Origin: Bacillus australimaris
GTDB lineage: Bacteria > Bacillota > Bacilli > Bacillales > Bacillaceae
Length of the DNA: 64,000 nucleotides
NCBI RefSeq assembly: GCF_001307105.1
Contig: NZ_LGYN01000001.1
Span: 62,001 to 126,000, forward strand
Reading direction: 5' to 3'
Positions within the stretch are counted from its first letter, which is position 1, and each line of letters opens with the position of its first letter. The notes beneath the pieces are model-generated. The model was not told where the DNA came from. It saw only the letters and a program-made list of their open reading frames with translations, and searched no databases. Shown piece after piece: positions 10,398 to 18,242 of the stretch. The translations under genes were made by a program, and so were the position numbers.

Positions 10398-10523
10398 ATG
10401 ACCATTCAGAAAATCATTCAATATGCTTGCAGCATTTTAGGTGTTGTCAGTCTTTCTTTTATTTATGCCCAAATGTTTAAAAAAACGAAGCCATCTAAGA
10501 AAAATAATCCGACGGAGAATTGA
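10398..10523 (+). CDS. 41-aa single-span membrane protein
   Basis: A short ORF with an excellent Shine-Dalgarno (GGAGGTGA, 7 nt before the ATG). The product starts MTIQKIIQYACSILG, has one hydrophobic helix (about residues 8-26, ending FIYAQMF) and a very basic tail rich in Lys and Asn, giving a cytoplasmic C terminus by the positive-inside rule. It lies head-to-head with cdaS and just upstream of the MATE exporter, which has its own promoter overlapping this stop codon. The family is not recognised. Support is the ribosome binding site plus a coherent membrane topology. Confidence 0.6.
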   Translation: MTIQKIIQYACSILGVVSLSFIYAQMFKKTKPSKKNNPTEN

Positions 10524-10547
10524 TTTTTTTACATAGCATGATATAAT
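10520..10547 (+). promoter_or_regulatory. SigA promoter of the MATE exporter gene
   Basis: TTGATT (10520-10525), a 16-nt spacer and a consensus TATAAT (10542-10547) lie 36 nt ahead of the yojI start. Confidence 0.65.
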
Positions 10548-10582
10548 TCCTCTCGTTATTTCTGTTCAGAGAGGAACTTGTG

Positions 10583-11944
10583 ATGAGAGAAACAAATAGC
10601 ATTCGAGCAAAGCTGACACTATTTTTAACTATTTTGATTCCGATTTTAATCACTCAAGCAGGTCTATCGCTTATTACATTTTTAGACACAGTGATGTCTG
10701 GAAAAGTGAGTGCAGAAGACCTTGCAGGTGTCGCGATCGGTTCTAGTATTTGGACACCTGTTTATACAGGACTTGCCGGTATATTGATGGCCGTTACTCC
10801 GATTGTGGCTCAGCTGATGGGCGGAGGGCGGAAGGAAGATGTTCCTCGGGCTGTCTTTCAGGCGATCTATTTATCGTTTCTTTTAAGTATCGCTGTGATT
10901 GCCATTGGTACAATCAGCGTTCCTTACATATTAGGAGGACTTGGACTCGAGCACTCCGTAGAGGCTATTGCCCGGCACTTCCTCAGCTTTCTTGCTTTTG
11001 GCATCATCCCGCTGTTTGGTTATTCGGTGCTACGGTCATTTATTGATGCATTAGGGAAAACACGTGTGACGATGTTCATCACGCTCACAGCACTGCCTAT
11101 TAACTTTGTTTTAAATTATGTATTTATTTTTGGGAATTTCGGTTTTCCAAAGCTTGGCGGAGCGGGGGCTGGTCTTGCATCTGCAATGACGTATTGGGCC
11201 ATTTTCATCATGAGTATTTGTATTGTCATCAAAGCAGAACCATTTGCCTCATTTCGCTTGTTTCAAAAACTGCCTCAAATCAATCTTTCCCGTATAGGGC
11301 AAATACTGAAAATTGGGCTTCCTATCGGGTTTGCGATCTTTTTTGAAACGAGTATCTTTGCAGCAGTCACGCTGTTAATGGGCCACTTTGATACCATTAC
11401 AATCGCAAGTCACCAGGCTGCGATGAACTTTGCTTCTATCCTATATATTTTACCGCTTAGTATCTCAATGGCGTTAACGATTGTTGTTGGGTTTGAAGCG
11501 GGGGCTAAAAGGTATAAAGATGCGCAAAGCTACAGCTATATCGGCATTGGAACTGCGGTTTTATTCTCATTATGTACGGCCGCACTCATCTTATTATTTA
11601 GACCAGATATCGCCGGTTTATATACAGCTGAATCGGCTGTTTTACAGATGACACAGCACTTTTTGATTTACGCTATATTTTTCCAGCTTTCAGATGCGAT
11701 TGCTGCACCAATTCAAGGGGCTCTGCGGGGCTATAAAGATGTGAACTATACACTCATTGCAGCGTTTGTTTCCTATTGGGTCATCGGTCTTCCTGCCGGC
11801 TATTTGATCGGCACATATACCACATTTGGAGCATTTGGTTATTGGATAGGACTGATTGCCGGGCTTGCTGCAGGTGCTATCGTCCTCTTTATCCGACTCA
11901 GGTTAATTCAAAAACGTCAACTTCAACATGTATCTACGACATAA
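10583..11944 (+). CDS. yojI: MATE-family multidrug/cation antiporter
   Basis: A 453-aa polytopic membrane protein with the two homologous six-helix halves typical of MATE exporters. Characteristic stretches are [16 protein letters not shown] near the N terminus, [12 protein letters not shown], and the matching motif in the second half ([17 protein letters not shown]). It probably exports cationic drugs in exchange for Na+ or H+; the real substrate is unknown. The ATG at 10583 is preferred over the adjacent GTG at 10580 because GAGG is then 8 nt upstream. It is monocistronic, with its own SigA-type promoter and a strong terminator. Synteny supports YojI. Confidence 0.9.
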   Translation: MRETNSIRAKLTLFLTILIPILITQAGLSLITFLDTVMSGKVSAEDLAGVAIGSSIWTPVYTGLAGILMAVTPIVAQLMGGGRKEDVPRAVFQAIYLSFLLSIAVIAIGTISVPYILGGLGLEHSVEAIARHFLSFLAFGIIPLFGYSVLRSFIDALGKTRVTMFITLTALPINFVLNYVFIFGNFGFPKLGGAGAGLASAMTYWAIFIMSICIVIKAEPFASFRLFQKLPQINLSRIGQILKIGLPIGFAIFFETSIFAAVTLLMGHFDTITIASHQAAMNFASILYILPLSISMALTIVVGFEAGAKRYKDAQSYSYIGIGTAVLFSLCTAALILLFRPDIAGLYTAESAVLQMTQHFLIYAIFFQLSDAIAAPIQGALRGYKDVNYTLIAAFVSYWVIGLPAGYLIGTYTTFGAFGYWIGLIAGLAAGAIVLFIRLRLIQKRQLQHVSTT

Positions 11945-11978
11945 AAAAGCAGCTGATCTATATCAGCTGCCTTTTTAT
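11945..11978. terminator. bidirectional terminator between yojI and bshB2
   Basis: GCAGCTGA (11949-11956) and TCAGCTGC (11963-11970) form a perfect 8-bp stem, with A6 on the left and T5 on the right, serving both converging genes. Confidence 0.88.
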
Positions 11979-12644
11979 TTAATCATTCCATTGGTACGTC
12001 CAGAAAATTTCTTCGTCGAACCATTTTTGGACGACTGGTTCTTTGTTTTTCAGCTTCTGTTCAAGCTCTCTCAGCATACCTTCTGTTTGCGTTCTATGCG
12101 CTCTCAGTGCATTTAATTTGATATTTGCAACATCTGTAATATCAATGACAATATCCGCATTTCCGAGCACTTCTTCTCTATTTCTCGTAATGGCCATGCA
12201 GTATGTCGCAGGACGGTCTTCTTTTTTCTTACGGTATAGAGCACGAATGACAGCTTCGCCTGTCGCATCATGATCAGGGTGTACACCATGTCCTGGATAA
12301 AACGTGACAATGAGTGTAGGTTTGACTTCATCAATGATATTTTCCATCACATCTGCCAAATACTCATCATCTTCAAATTCCAATGTTTTATCACGTAGTC
12401 CAAGCATACGCAAGTCAGTGATATCCATTTCTTTGCAGGCGTTGATTAATTCCTGTTTTCTTAATTCAGGAAGTGTTTCACGGTTGGCATAGGTTGGGCT
12501 GCCCATATTTCTGCCCATTTCCCCAAGTGTCCCGCACGCATACGTGACAGGAATTCCGCGTTTTCTGCTTTGCGCAATAAGACCTGCAACCCCAAAGGAT
12601 TCATCATCGGGGTGAGGCAGCATCACTAATACATGTTCGTTCAT
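11979..12644 (-). CDS. bshB2: bacillithiol biosynthesis deacetylase BshB2
   Basis: A 221-aa LmbE/PIG-L-family zinc deacetylase. It removes the acetyl group from GlcNAc-malate, the second step of bacillithiol synthesis, and may also act on bacillithiol conjugates. The metal-binding HPDD motif is at 11-14 and a second HPDHDATG motif lies in the middle, both intact. It follows yojF by 18 nt in the same direction; yojF and bshB2 are neighbours in many bacilli. B. subtilis has a second enzyme, BshB1, elsewhere. The window also encodes a bacilliredoxin (brxA), an enzyme of the same thiol system. Confidence 0.92.
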   Translation of the reverse strand: MNEHVLVMLPHPDDESFGVAGLIAQSRKRGIPVTYACGTLGEMGRNMGSPTYANRETLPELRKQELINACKEMDITDLRMLGLRDKTLEFEDDEYLADVMENIIDEVKPTLIVTFYPGHGVHPDHDATGEAVIRALYRKKKEDRPATYCMAITRNREEVLGNADIVIDITDVANIKLNALRAHRTQTEGMLRELEQKLKNKEPVVQKWFDEEIFWTYQWND

Positions 12645-12662
12645 GACTCGTCACCCTTTCTT

Positions 12663-13013
12663 CTACACCTGAAATGGTGTTTCACTAATTTGTAATGAGA
12701 TCGCTAGTTTCCCGTCTGGCAAGTGCCCTGCTAATAGCAGACGGCCTTGGCCATCAAACACATAATCGGTTAATCCTTCTGCGTAAATCCAGCCATCTTC
12801 AGTTTTCATTCCCACACGGTATGGGCCTTGTCCTTTTATTTTCGCCTGTGAATAGACGACTTTTGCATTGCGGATATATGCCACAACCGTCATGTTTTGC
12901 TCGTTTACATGAGCTGAATAAGAGCCAGTTGTCGTTTCAAGATGAACAAAGACTGGACGATTTAAAAACGATTCAAGATGTGCGGTGACATCTTCCGTTT
13001 GAATTGGTTTCAT
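12663..13013 (-). CDS. yojF: DUF1806 protein linked to bacillithiol deacetylase
   Basis: A 116-aa soluble protein predicted to be mostly beta strand (HLETTTGSYSAHV, YRVGMKTEDGWIYAEGL, RLLLAGHLPDGKLAISLQI). It matches YojF in length and position directly upstream of bshB2. Its biochemical role is not established; the conserved pairing suggests a link to BshB2 activity (inference). Its ATG overlaps the stop codon of the preceding 93-aa gene by 4 nt, so translational coupling is likely. Confidence 0.85.
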   Translation of the reverse strand: MKPIQTEDVTAHLESFLNRPVFVHLETTTGSYSAHVNEQNMTVVAYIRNAKVVYSQAKIKGQGPYRVGMKTEDGWIYAEGLTDYVFDGQGRLLLAGHLPDGKLAISLQISETPFQV

Positions 13014-13291
13014 GAGTGGTTCCTTCCTTCATTTTGAATTAATTCACGCAGCTTTTTTGTATGTAAGCTGATCAGCTGCAGCTGATGATCATGCTCAAGC
13101 TCACTTTCTAATATTCTCTCCACAGCGAGCACGTACTTTTGGTGTAATGATTTTCTCGCCCGCGGATGGGTGCGTGCATCGAGTAAATCATCACTTATTG
13201 CCTCGTGTAAAGAAGACATATCATCCACTTCAAGCTGGCGATTTTTCCATAAAGATTGATAGGCCGCTGCAAGTTCATTAGCTGAAGACAT
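13010..13291 (-). CDS. conserved hypothetical, 93 aa, helical
   Basis: Soluble and predominantly helical, with a central Arg/His-rich stretch (DARTHPRARKSLHQKYVLAVERILESELEHDHQ shortened here to its key part HPRARKSLHQKY). The start at 13291 has AGAGGTGA four bases upstream and begins MSSANELAAAYQ; longer in-frame starts lack a ribosome binding site. It overlaps yojF by 4 nt and so probably heads the yojF-bshB2 operon. I do not recognise the family. A role in bacillithiol metabolism is possible only by association. Confidence 0.75.
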   Translation of the reverse strand: MSSANELAAAYQSLWKNRQLEVDDMSSLHEAISDDLLDARTHPRARKSLHQKYVLAVERILESELEHDHQLQLISLHTKKLRELIQNEGRNHS

Positions 13292-13369
13292 GTGATCACC
13301 TCTACTGTATTGGTAACAACTTATTATGACATGATCCGCCTTCAAAAAAAAGCAAACTGCTCGTTTGGC

Positions 13370-14272
13370 TTAATGAGAATTCGCTGTTTTTTTCATACGT
13401 AATTGAGAGGTGGTAAACAGTAAAATTGCCACCCAAATACAAAGAAACGTCACAATTTTAGCTGCTGATAAGTGTTCATGATACACAAACAGTCCTAAAA
13501 ACAGCGTAATCGTCGGTGCAATGTATTGCAAAATGCCCACTTGATAAAGAGGAATTCTTTTTGCACCTTCTGAGAATAAAAGCAGCGGCACAGCTGTAAA
13601 AACGCCTGCAAAAAACAAGAGACCGAGCGACCCGAAGCTGTTAGCATTCATTGTCACTACAGGTTCTTTTAGGAAAAATAATAAGTACACAAGTGCTGCT
13701 GGTGCTAAAAGAAGCGTTTCTATCGTTAAACCAATCGCGCTCGTAAAGCTCATTCTCTTTTTAATCAATCCATAAAAACCAAAGCTAAAGGCTAATACGA
13801 AAGCAACGACAGGAAATGCCCCGTATTGAACCGTTGAAAGGATCACCCCAGCGGCAGCAATGAGAATGGCAATGGTTTGCAATTTATTCAGCCGTTCTTT
13901 CAAGAAAATGATCCCTAATAGGACGGATACAAGCGGATTAATATAATACCCTAAACTCGCTTCGAGCATAAGATCATGATTGACCGCCCAAATGTACACA
14001 TACCAGTTGACCGATATTAAAATAGCAGATAAAAGTAATGAAAAAAATGCTTTACCATCCAGCAGGAGACCCTTCACTGTCTGCATCGCTGGGCGGACTT
14101 GTTTTAAATACAAAAGAATACCGCACATAAAAACAAATGACCATATTATTCTGTGCGCTAAAATTTCGCCTGACGAAATATGCTCCATCAGCTTCCAATA
14201 TAACGGGAATAATCCCCATAGTGTAAAAGATGCTGCCGTATAGAGAACACCTTTTGATTGTTGTTCGTTCAA
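13370..14272 (-). CDS. yojE: EamA/RarD-type membrane transporter
   Basis: A 300-aa integral membrane protein with about ten hydrophobic helices and the RarD N-terminal signature (GVLYTAASFTLWGLFPLYW). RarD proteins belong to the DMT superfamily; the substrate is unknown. Start choice: the in-frame ATG at 14281 directly abuts its only Shine-Dalgarno (AAAGGA). The TTG at 14272 has the same box at about 8-9 nt spacing and gives MNEQQSKGVLY, so TTG is preferred. Single gene, divergent from gerT. No clear terminator is seen between its end and the 93-aa gene start (78 nt). Confidence 0.86.
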   Translation of the reverse strand: MNEQQSKGVLYTAASFTLWGLFPLYWKLMEHISSGEILAHRIIWSFVFMCGILLYLKQVRPAMQTVKGLLLDGKAFFSLLLSAILISVNWYVYIWAVNHDLMLEASLGYYINPLVSVLLGIIFLKERLNKLQTIAILIAAAGVILSTVQYGAFPVVAFVLAFSFGFYGLIKKRMSFTSAIGLTIETLLLAPAALVYLLFFLKEPVVTMNANSFGSLGLLFFAGVFTAVPLLLFSEGAKRIPLYQVGILQYIAPTITLFLGLFVYHEHLSAAKIVTFLCIWVAILLFTTSQLRMKKTANSH

Positions 14273-14308
14273 TGTAACCATTCCTTTCTAAATCTATCGT
14301 ATATTATA

Positions 14309-14338
14309 GCACGCTCTCAGATGAATGGGCATATACTA
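14309..14338 (+). promoter_or_regulatory. SigK promoter of gerT
   Basis: CATATACTA (14330-14338) is an exact match to the sigma-K -10 CATAnnnTA, with an AC element at 14311-14312 and a 17-nt spacer. B. subtilis gerT is a SigK gene, so both position and motif agree. Confidence 0.75.
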
Positions 14339-14367
14339 ATTCAGGGCATTTAGAAAGGATGATTCGC

Positions 14368-14841
14368 ATGTTCGACTGGAACCGATTATTCCCTTTTCAA
14401 AAGCAATTTTCAAAAGAAGCCTTAAAGAATTCAGACCCTAAAGACGTTGAGCAGTATGTCAATCAAGTAATGGAAAGTGTATTCGGCTCCAATTATCCTG
14501 CTCAGTTCCCATTTCAGGACCCCCTTTCTCAACAACAAAAAACGAGAGAAACAGACGTCAAAAAAGAAAAAGAGCCGGAAGTCGAAGTGTTTGAAACAAC
14601 TGATCATGTATTTGTCAAAATTGAGCTCGCTCGTCCCAATACAGAAAAAGTAAAAATCAAACATACAGCCAATCTGCTGTTTATTGATCATTTTCCTGAA
14701 GAGGACGCGCAGAAAAAAGTCGTCCTCCCTGCTGCTGTGAAACGAAAAGGAACGAAGGCTTCGTATCAAGACGGCATTTTGGAAATTATGTTTTTAAAGC
14801 ACGATGATCCAGGGATTTCTGAAATTGATATTCCATTATAA
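14368..14841 (+). CDS. gerT: Hsp20-like spore germination protein GerT
   Basis: A 157-aa protein with an N-terminal region beginning MFDWNRLFPFQKQF and a C-terminal alpha-crystallin-like beta domain (VFETTDHVFVKIELARPNTEKVKI...). It resembles the spore-coat Hsp20-like proteins CotP and GerT. Its place next to yojE and its SigK promoter point to GerT, a coat-associated protein needed for normal nutrient germination. ATG 14368 has AAAGGA 8 nt upstream; the ATG three codons earlier overlaps this box. A long charged linker (KKEKEPEVEV) precedes the Hsp20 domain. Confidence 0.82.
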   Translation: MFDWNRLFPFQKQFSKEALKNSDPKDVEQYVNQVMESVFGSNYPAQFPFQDPLSQQQKTRETDVKKEKEPEVEVFETTDHVFVKIELARPNTEKVKIKHTANLLFIDHFPEEDAQKKVVLPAAVKRKGTKASYQDGILEIMFLKHDDPGISEIDIPL

Positions 14842-14881
14842 AAAGCCTGCTTTGAAATGGAAGCAGGCTTACTCTTTTTTC
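14841..14881. terminator. bidirectional terminator after gerT
   Basis: AAGCCTGCTT (14843-14852) and AAGCAGGCTT (14861-14870) form a perfect 10-bp stem, with A-rich and T-rich flanks serving both gerT and the converging 73-aa gene. Confidence 0.85.
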
Positions 14882-15103
14882 TTAATAGTATGGTGGATAT
14901 CCGCCGCCATAAGGTGGTGGAGCAGGCGGTGGTGGTGGTGGCGGGTAATATGGACGGGGATAATTAAAAATCGCACTTCCTAGAAATCCGCCAAGCAGTC
15001 CGCCGACTAAAGGAGCGCCAAAACCAAAAAACAAAGGGACTCTGGATTCATATGGCGGAATGCCAGGGGCGCCGCCTCGAAAATACGGAGTATGAGGGTA
15101 CAT
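14882..15103 (-). CDS. 73-aa Gly/Pro/Tyr-rich protein with a hydrophobic centre
   Basis: Starts MYPHTPYFRGG. A central Gly-rich hydrophobic segment (FGFGAPLVGGLLGGFLGSAIF) is shaped like a glycine-zipper membrane helix. It ends in a seven-proline run and a PPYGGGYPPYY tail. ATG 15103 follows GGAGG by 8 nt. Similar composition occurs in small coat or exosporium-like proteins and in YodI nearby, so a spore or envelope role is plausible but unproven. It is flanked by gerT (convergent) and yodB. I do not recognise a named family. Confidence 0.72.
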   Translation of the reverse strand: MYPHTPYFRGGAPGIPPYESRVPLFFGFGAPLVGGLLGGFLGSAIFNYPRPYYPPPPPPPAPPPYGGGYPPYY

Positions 15104-15178
15104 GCATTTCTCCTCCTTTGTCATGTGCCTAACATCAGCATATTCATCAGGAGTCAAAACGTTTGGGCAAACCTGAAA

Positions 15179-15511
15179 CTAGGCTTGCTCCTTTTTTTCA
15201 TCAGAGCCTATATACTCCCCTGCCCAGCGAGATACTTCATGAAACACAACATTTAACGCATTTCCTTTTTCAGTTAAACAGTAAATGACTTTGACAGGCG
15301 TCTCAGGCAGTACAGTTCGCTCTATAATTCCTTCTTGCTCTAGCTCTTTTAAACGCTCTGCGAGCATTTTTTGACTGATAGATGGGATCGTGTCTGTGAG
15401 GTCTTTAAAGCGCTTGGGACCATCAAGCAATACATGAATAATGAGACCGTTCCACCTTTTGCCTAAAAGTAAAAAAGCTTGCTGAATGTGTGGACATAAT
15501 TGGAATTCCAT
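15179..15511 (-). CDS. yodB: HxlR/DUF24-family quinone-responsive repressor YodB
   Basis: A 110-aa MarR-like winged-helix repressor of the DUF24 family, divergent from the nitroreductase yodC exactly as in B. subtilis. There YodB represses yodC, azoR1, spx and catDE until quinones or diamide modify it. The N-terminal sensing Cys6 (EFQLCPHIQ) and the helix-turn-helix and wing (GPKRFKDLTDTIPSISQKMLAERLKELE, key part ISQKMLAERLKELE) are intact. Besides Cys6 only Cys78 is present, and the C-terminal tail ends DEKKEQA without the two cysteines expected there; see findings. Autoregulation through the shared intergenic operator is likely. Confidence 0.9.
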   Translation of the reverse strand: MEFQLCPHIQQAFLLLGKRWNGLIIHVLLDGPKRFKDLTDTIPSISQKMLAERLKELEQEGIIERTVLPETPVKVIYCLTEKGNALNVVFHEVSRWAGEYIGSDEKKEQA

Positions 15512-15576
15512 AAATTTCAGCCTTTCTTTTCATGATTGTTTGACAAACTAACGGTATACAATTTAAAATATATCTC

Positions 15577-15591
15577 TAGTTACAATAAGTA
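15577..15591. promoter_or_regulatory. YodB-type operator candidate in the yodB-yodC intergenic region
   Basis: TAGT-N7-AGTA (15577-15591) differs at one base from the TACT-N7-AGTA pattern I recall for YodB operators. The same region has a wider inverted repeat, TACAATAA (15581-15588) with TTATTGTA (15610-15617). Both lie between the divergent genes. Confidence 0.45.
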
Positions 15592-15652
15592 AGTTTCTCA
15601 CTTTTTTAGTTATTGTACCATACTATTTGCAAAAACGGGAGGAAATATCCAT

Positions 15653-16270
15653 ATGGCGACTGATCAAAAAACGATCGACATTTTAAAACAAAGAGCTTCA
15701 GTAAAAGAGTATGATACTACTCATGAGATGACAAAAGAAGAGTTAACTGAACTTCTTAATATCACAACAAAAGCACCATCTGCTTGGAACCTACAGCATT
15801 GGCATTTCACTGTTTTCCATAGTGCTGAAGCAAAAGCAAAATTACTTCCAATCGCTTATAACCAAAAGCAAGTATCACAGGCATCAGCTGTTATTGCTGT
15901 ACTAGGTGACCTAGAAGCCAACCAAAATGGCGAAAAAATCTACAGTGAGCTTGCAGAACAAGGCTTCATTACTGAAGACATTAAAGAAACATTGATGACT
16001 CAAATCAATGGCGCATATCAAAGCGAGCAATATGCACGCGAAGCAGCGTATTCAAATGCTTCATTAGCTGCTATGCAATTAATGATTGCTGCAAAAGCAA
16101 TGGGCTATGACACATGTGCAATGGGTGGTTTCAGTAAAGATGCGTACATCAAAGAATTCAATGTAAGTGGACGCTACGTGCCAGTCATGCTGATTTCAGT
16201 TGGGAAAGCAGCGAAAGAAGCTCATAAAAGCAATCGTTTCGACATCGAAGAAGTTTCTGATTTCCTTTAA
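15653..16270 (+). CDS. yodC: FMN-dependent nitroreductase (quinone/azo-type detoxification)
   Basis: A 205-aa nitroreductase-family flavoprotein. FMN-contact motifs are visible: an N-terminal RASVKEYD, then TKAPSAWNLQHWHF, and a C-terminal GYDTCAMGGF loop followed by MLISVGKAA. It probably reduces quinones or nitroaromatics with NAD(P)H. Divergent from and presumably repressed by YodB. Start ATG with GGGAGG upstream at about 10 nt. Its own terminator follows, so it is monocistronic. Confidence 0.92.
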   Translation: MATDQKTIDILKQRASVKEYDTTHEMTKEELTELLNITTKAPSAWNLQHWHFTVFHSAEAKAKLLPIAYNQKQVSQASAVIAVLGDLEANQNGEKIYSELAEQGFITEDIKETLMTQINGAYQSEQYAREAAYSNASLAAMQLMIAAKAMGYDTCAMGGFSKDAYIKEFNVSGRYVPVMLISVGKAAKEAHKSNRFDIEEVSDFL

Positions 16271-16279
16271 AAATTGGCA

Positions 16280-16310
16280 AAGTCTCAGCTCTCATGCTGG
16301 GGCTTTTTTA
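16280..16310 (+). terminator. yodC terminator
   Basis: AAGTCTCAGC (16280-16289) pairs fully, counting G-U, with GCTGGGGCTT (16296-16305), followed by T residues. Confidence 0.8.
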
Positions 16311-16447
16311 TTTGCTTTAAATATTATTCCTCCATACTTTTTTTAATCTCTCCCCTCTTTTCATCTCCATTCATCGTCCTTTTTTAGAATGAAAGCGTTA
16401 TATTAGTATGATATTCATCAAAATGATTGTTTTTTCAGAAAATGGTC

Positions 16448-16476
16448 TTGTGATCTAATCTGACAACTGCTATTAT
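16448..16476 (+). promoter_or_regulatory. SigA promoter overlapped by a TnrA/GlnR-type box
   Basis: The -35 TTGTGA (16448-16453), a 17-nt spacer and the -10 TATTAT (16471-16476) form a good SigA promoter for the DUF3311-yodF pair. TGTGATCTAATCTGACA (16449-16465) matches the TnrA/GlnR dyad TGTNAN...TNTNACA at all defined outer positions. It covers the -35 and spacer, a placement that suggests repression rather than the upstream position used for TnrA activation. Confidence 0.6.
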
Positions 16477-16507
16477 TATGAAATTACAAAATATTCAGGA
16501 GGAAATC

Positions 16508-16711
16508 ATGAATAAAAAATTGATGCTGGCACTACTTATAGCGATTCCATTCATCGGACAGCTCGCACTGCTTCCCTTTGCGAATCGCATTCATCCATTT
16601 GTCATTGGGCTACCCTTTTTCCATTTCTGGCTCTTACTATGGATTGTTCTCACACCAATTTGCACATTTATTATTTACAAGATGCAACATTCAAACGGAG
16701 GAACTAACTAA
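16508..16711 (+). CDS. DUF3311-type small membrane protein, symporter partner
   Basis: A 67-aa protein with two hydrophobic helices (about 3-25 and 30-60), starting MNKKLMLALLIAIPFIGQ. ATG 16508 has an AGGAGG six bases upstream. It overlaps the yodF start by one base (TAATG), a translationally coupled arrangement. DUF3311 proteins typically sit immediately ahead of SSS-family sodium symporters (for example YhjC-YhjB in B. subtilis) and are thought to be accessory subunits. The assignment rests on length, topology and context. Confidence 0.82.
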   Translation: MNKKLMLALLIAIPFIGQLALLPFANRIHPFVIGLPFFHFWLLLWIVLTPICTFIIYKMQHSNGGTN

Positions 16712-18204
16712 TGCAAGGAAATTTAACAGCTTTATTGATTACTGCAAGTATTATTTTTATCGTCGTGGTCATCGGATTTGCCGCTGGTCGTGACAAGTCA
16801 TCAAGACAATCAGTGGAAGAATGGTCTGTCGGCGGGAGAAAATTTGGCGGACTGCTTGTCTGGTTCCTCGTTGGCGCAGACTTATATACAGCCTATACCT
16901 TTTTAGGGCTTACCAGTACAGCTTATACAGCTGGAAGCGTCGCTTTTTTCGCTATTCCCTATTCAGTTTTAGCTTATTTTGTTGCTTATTTCTTCTTACC
17001 GAAACTATGGACGGTGGCGAAAAATCACAACCTCACAACGCTTGCTGATTATGCACGTGAGCGGTTTGACAGCAAGCTGTTATCCAGTTTGATCGCAATT
17101 GTTGGAGTACTTATGCTGATTCCTTATATTTGTCTTCAGCTGAGCGGGATTCAAGATACATTAACTGTCGCTGGAACTAGTTATATTAATGTGAATGCAG
17201 TTGTTATTATTTCATTTATTTTAGTCGCACTTTATACATTTTTCAGCGGGATTAAAGGTCCTACTTATACAGCCATTATTAAGGATATTCTCGTTTGGGT
17301 CATCATGCTGTTTATGGTGGTCTCACTGCCAATCATTCACTTTAACGGCTGGACACCGATGATGAATACGTTAGCCAAAGAAGCGCCTCAGCTTCTAACG
17401 ATTCCTGATGGCGGACCAAAAGGTATTTTATGGTTCATTACTGCTTCGGGGGTTTCTGCCCTAGCTTTGTTTATGTGGGCACACGCGGCAACTGGGGTTT
17501 TTACAGCCAAAAGCGCAGATGCGATCCGTAAAAACAGCATGTTTTTGCCTCTTTATAACATCGTATTGATTTTGGTTATCTTCCTTGGATTTATTGCCTT
17601 TTTAGTCTTGCCAGAAGATACGAATCCAAGATTTGCTCTTCTTCATTTAATTCAAACGTCGTATGGCGGCGTGATGCAGGGACTTGCTTATTCAACAATT
17701 GCACTAGCCTCTCTCATTCCATGTTCAATCATGGCCATTGGTGCATCGAATTTATTTGCTAATAATTTATACCGTGACTTAATTCATCCGAATGTGTCAC
17801 CAAAAAGATTGACCATCATTACACGTTCGATGGTATTTATCGTCATCGGACTGGCTCTTTTATTTGGGATGCTGTTCCCAACTGCACTGGTCACGCTTCA
17901 GCTCATTGGCGTTTCAGGTATGGTTCAAATCTTCCCTGCCATTGCCATCAGCTTGTTCTGGAAAAAGCAATCAAGAGAAGCCACGATTGCCGGATTAGTT
18001 ATTGGTATCATCGTCACCTTCTCAGCGAATATCTCACATGTGACGTTCGGTCTTTATGAAGGTTTTCTTGGTTTACTAGCAAACGTTGTGGTCATCTTGA
18101 TTTTGAATCCATTCTTCCAAAAGAAGGTCACATCCAATTCTGTCATGAATGATCTATTTGAAAAGGATCACGACAAAACAGAAGCAGTCACAAACGAGGT
18201 GTAA
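16711..18204 (+). CDS. yodF: sodium:solute symporter (SSS family)
   Basis: A 497-aa polytopic membrane protein of the SSS/PutP family. The signature is visible as WSVGGRKFGGLLVWFLVGADLYTAYTFLG in abbreviated form (VGGRKFG...LVGADLYTAYTF), with about 13 transmembrane helices and a charged C-terminal tail. Proline or another amino acid or carboxylate is likely, but the substrate is not decided by sequence. GGAGG precedes its ATG, which lies on the stop codon of the DUF3311 gene. The TnrA/GlnR-type box upstream links expression to nitrogen status, which fits an amino-acid or nitrogen-source transporter. Confidence 0.88.
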   Translation: MQGNLTALLITASIIFIVVVIGFAAGRDKSSRQSVEEWSVGGRKFGGLLVWFLVGADLYTAYTFLGLTSTAYTAGSVAFFAIPYSVLAYFVAYFFLPKLWTVAKNHNLTTLADYARERFDSKLLSSLIAIVGVLMLIPYICLQLSGIQDTLTVAGTSYINVNAVVIISFILVALYTFFSGIKGPTYTAIIKDILVWVIMLFMVVSLPIIHFNGWTPMMNTLAKEAPQLLTIPDGGPKGILWFITASGVSALALFMWAHAATGVFTAKSADAIRKNSMFLPLYNIVLILVIFLGFIAFLVLPEDTNPRFALLHLIQTSYGGVMQGLAYSTIALASLIPCSIMAIGASNLFANNLYRDLIHPNVSPKRLTIITRSMVFIVIGLALLFGMLFPTALVTLQLIGVSGMVQIFPAIAISLFWKKQSREATIAGLVIGIIVTFSANISHVTFGLYEGFLGLLANVVVILILNPFFQKKVTSNSVMNDLFEKDHDKTEAVTNEV

Positions 18205-18210
18205 GATAAG

Positions 18211-18242
18211 AAAAAGCAGTCCCTTGATGGGGACTGCTTTTT
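18211..18242. terminator. bidirectional terminator between yodF and ctpA
   Basis: AAAGCAGTCCC (18213-18223) with GGGACTGCTTT (18230-18240): an 11-bp perfect stem flanked by A5 and T7. Confidence 0.9.
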
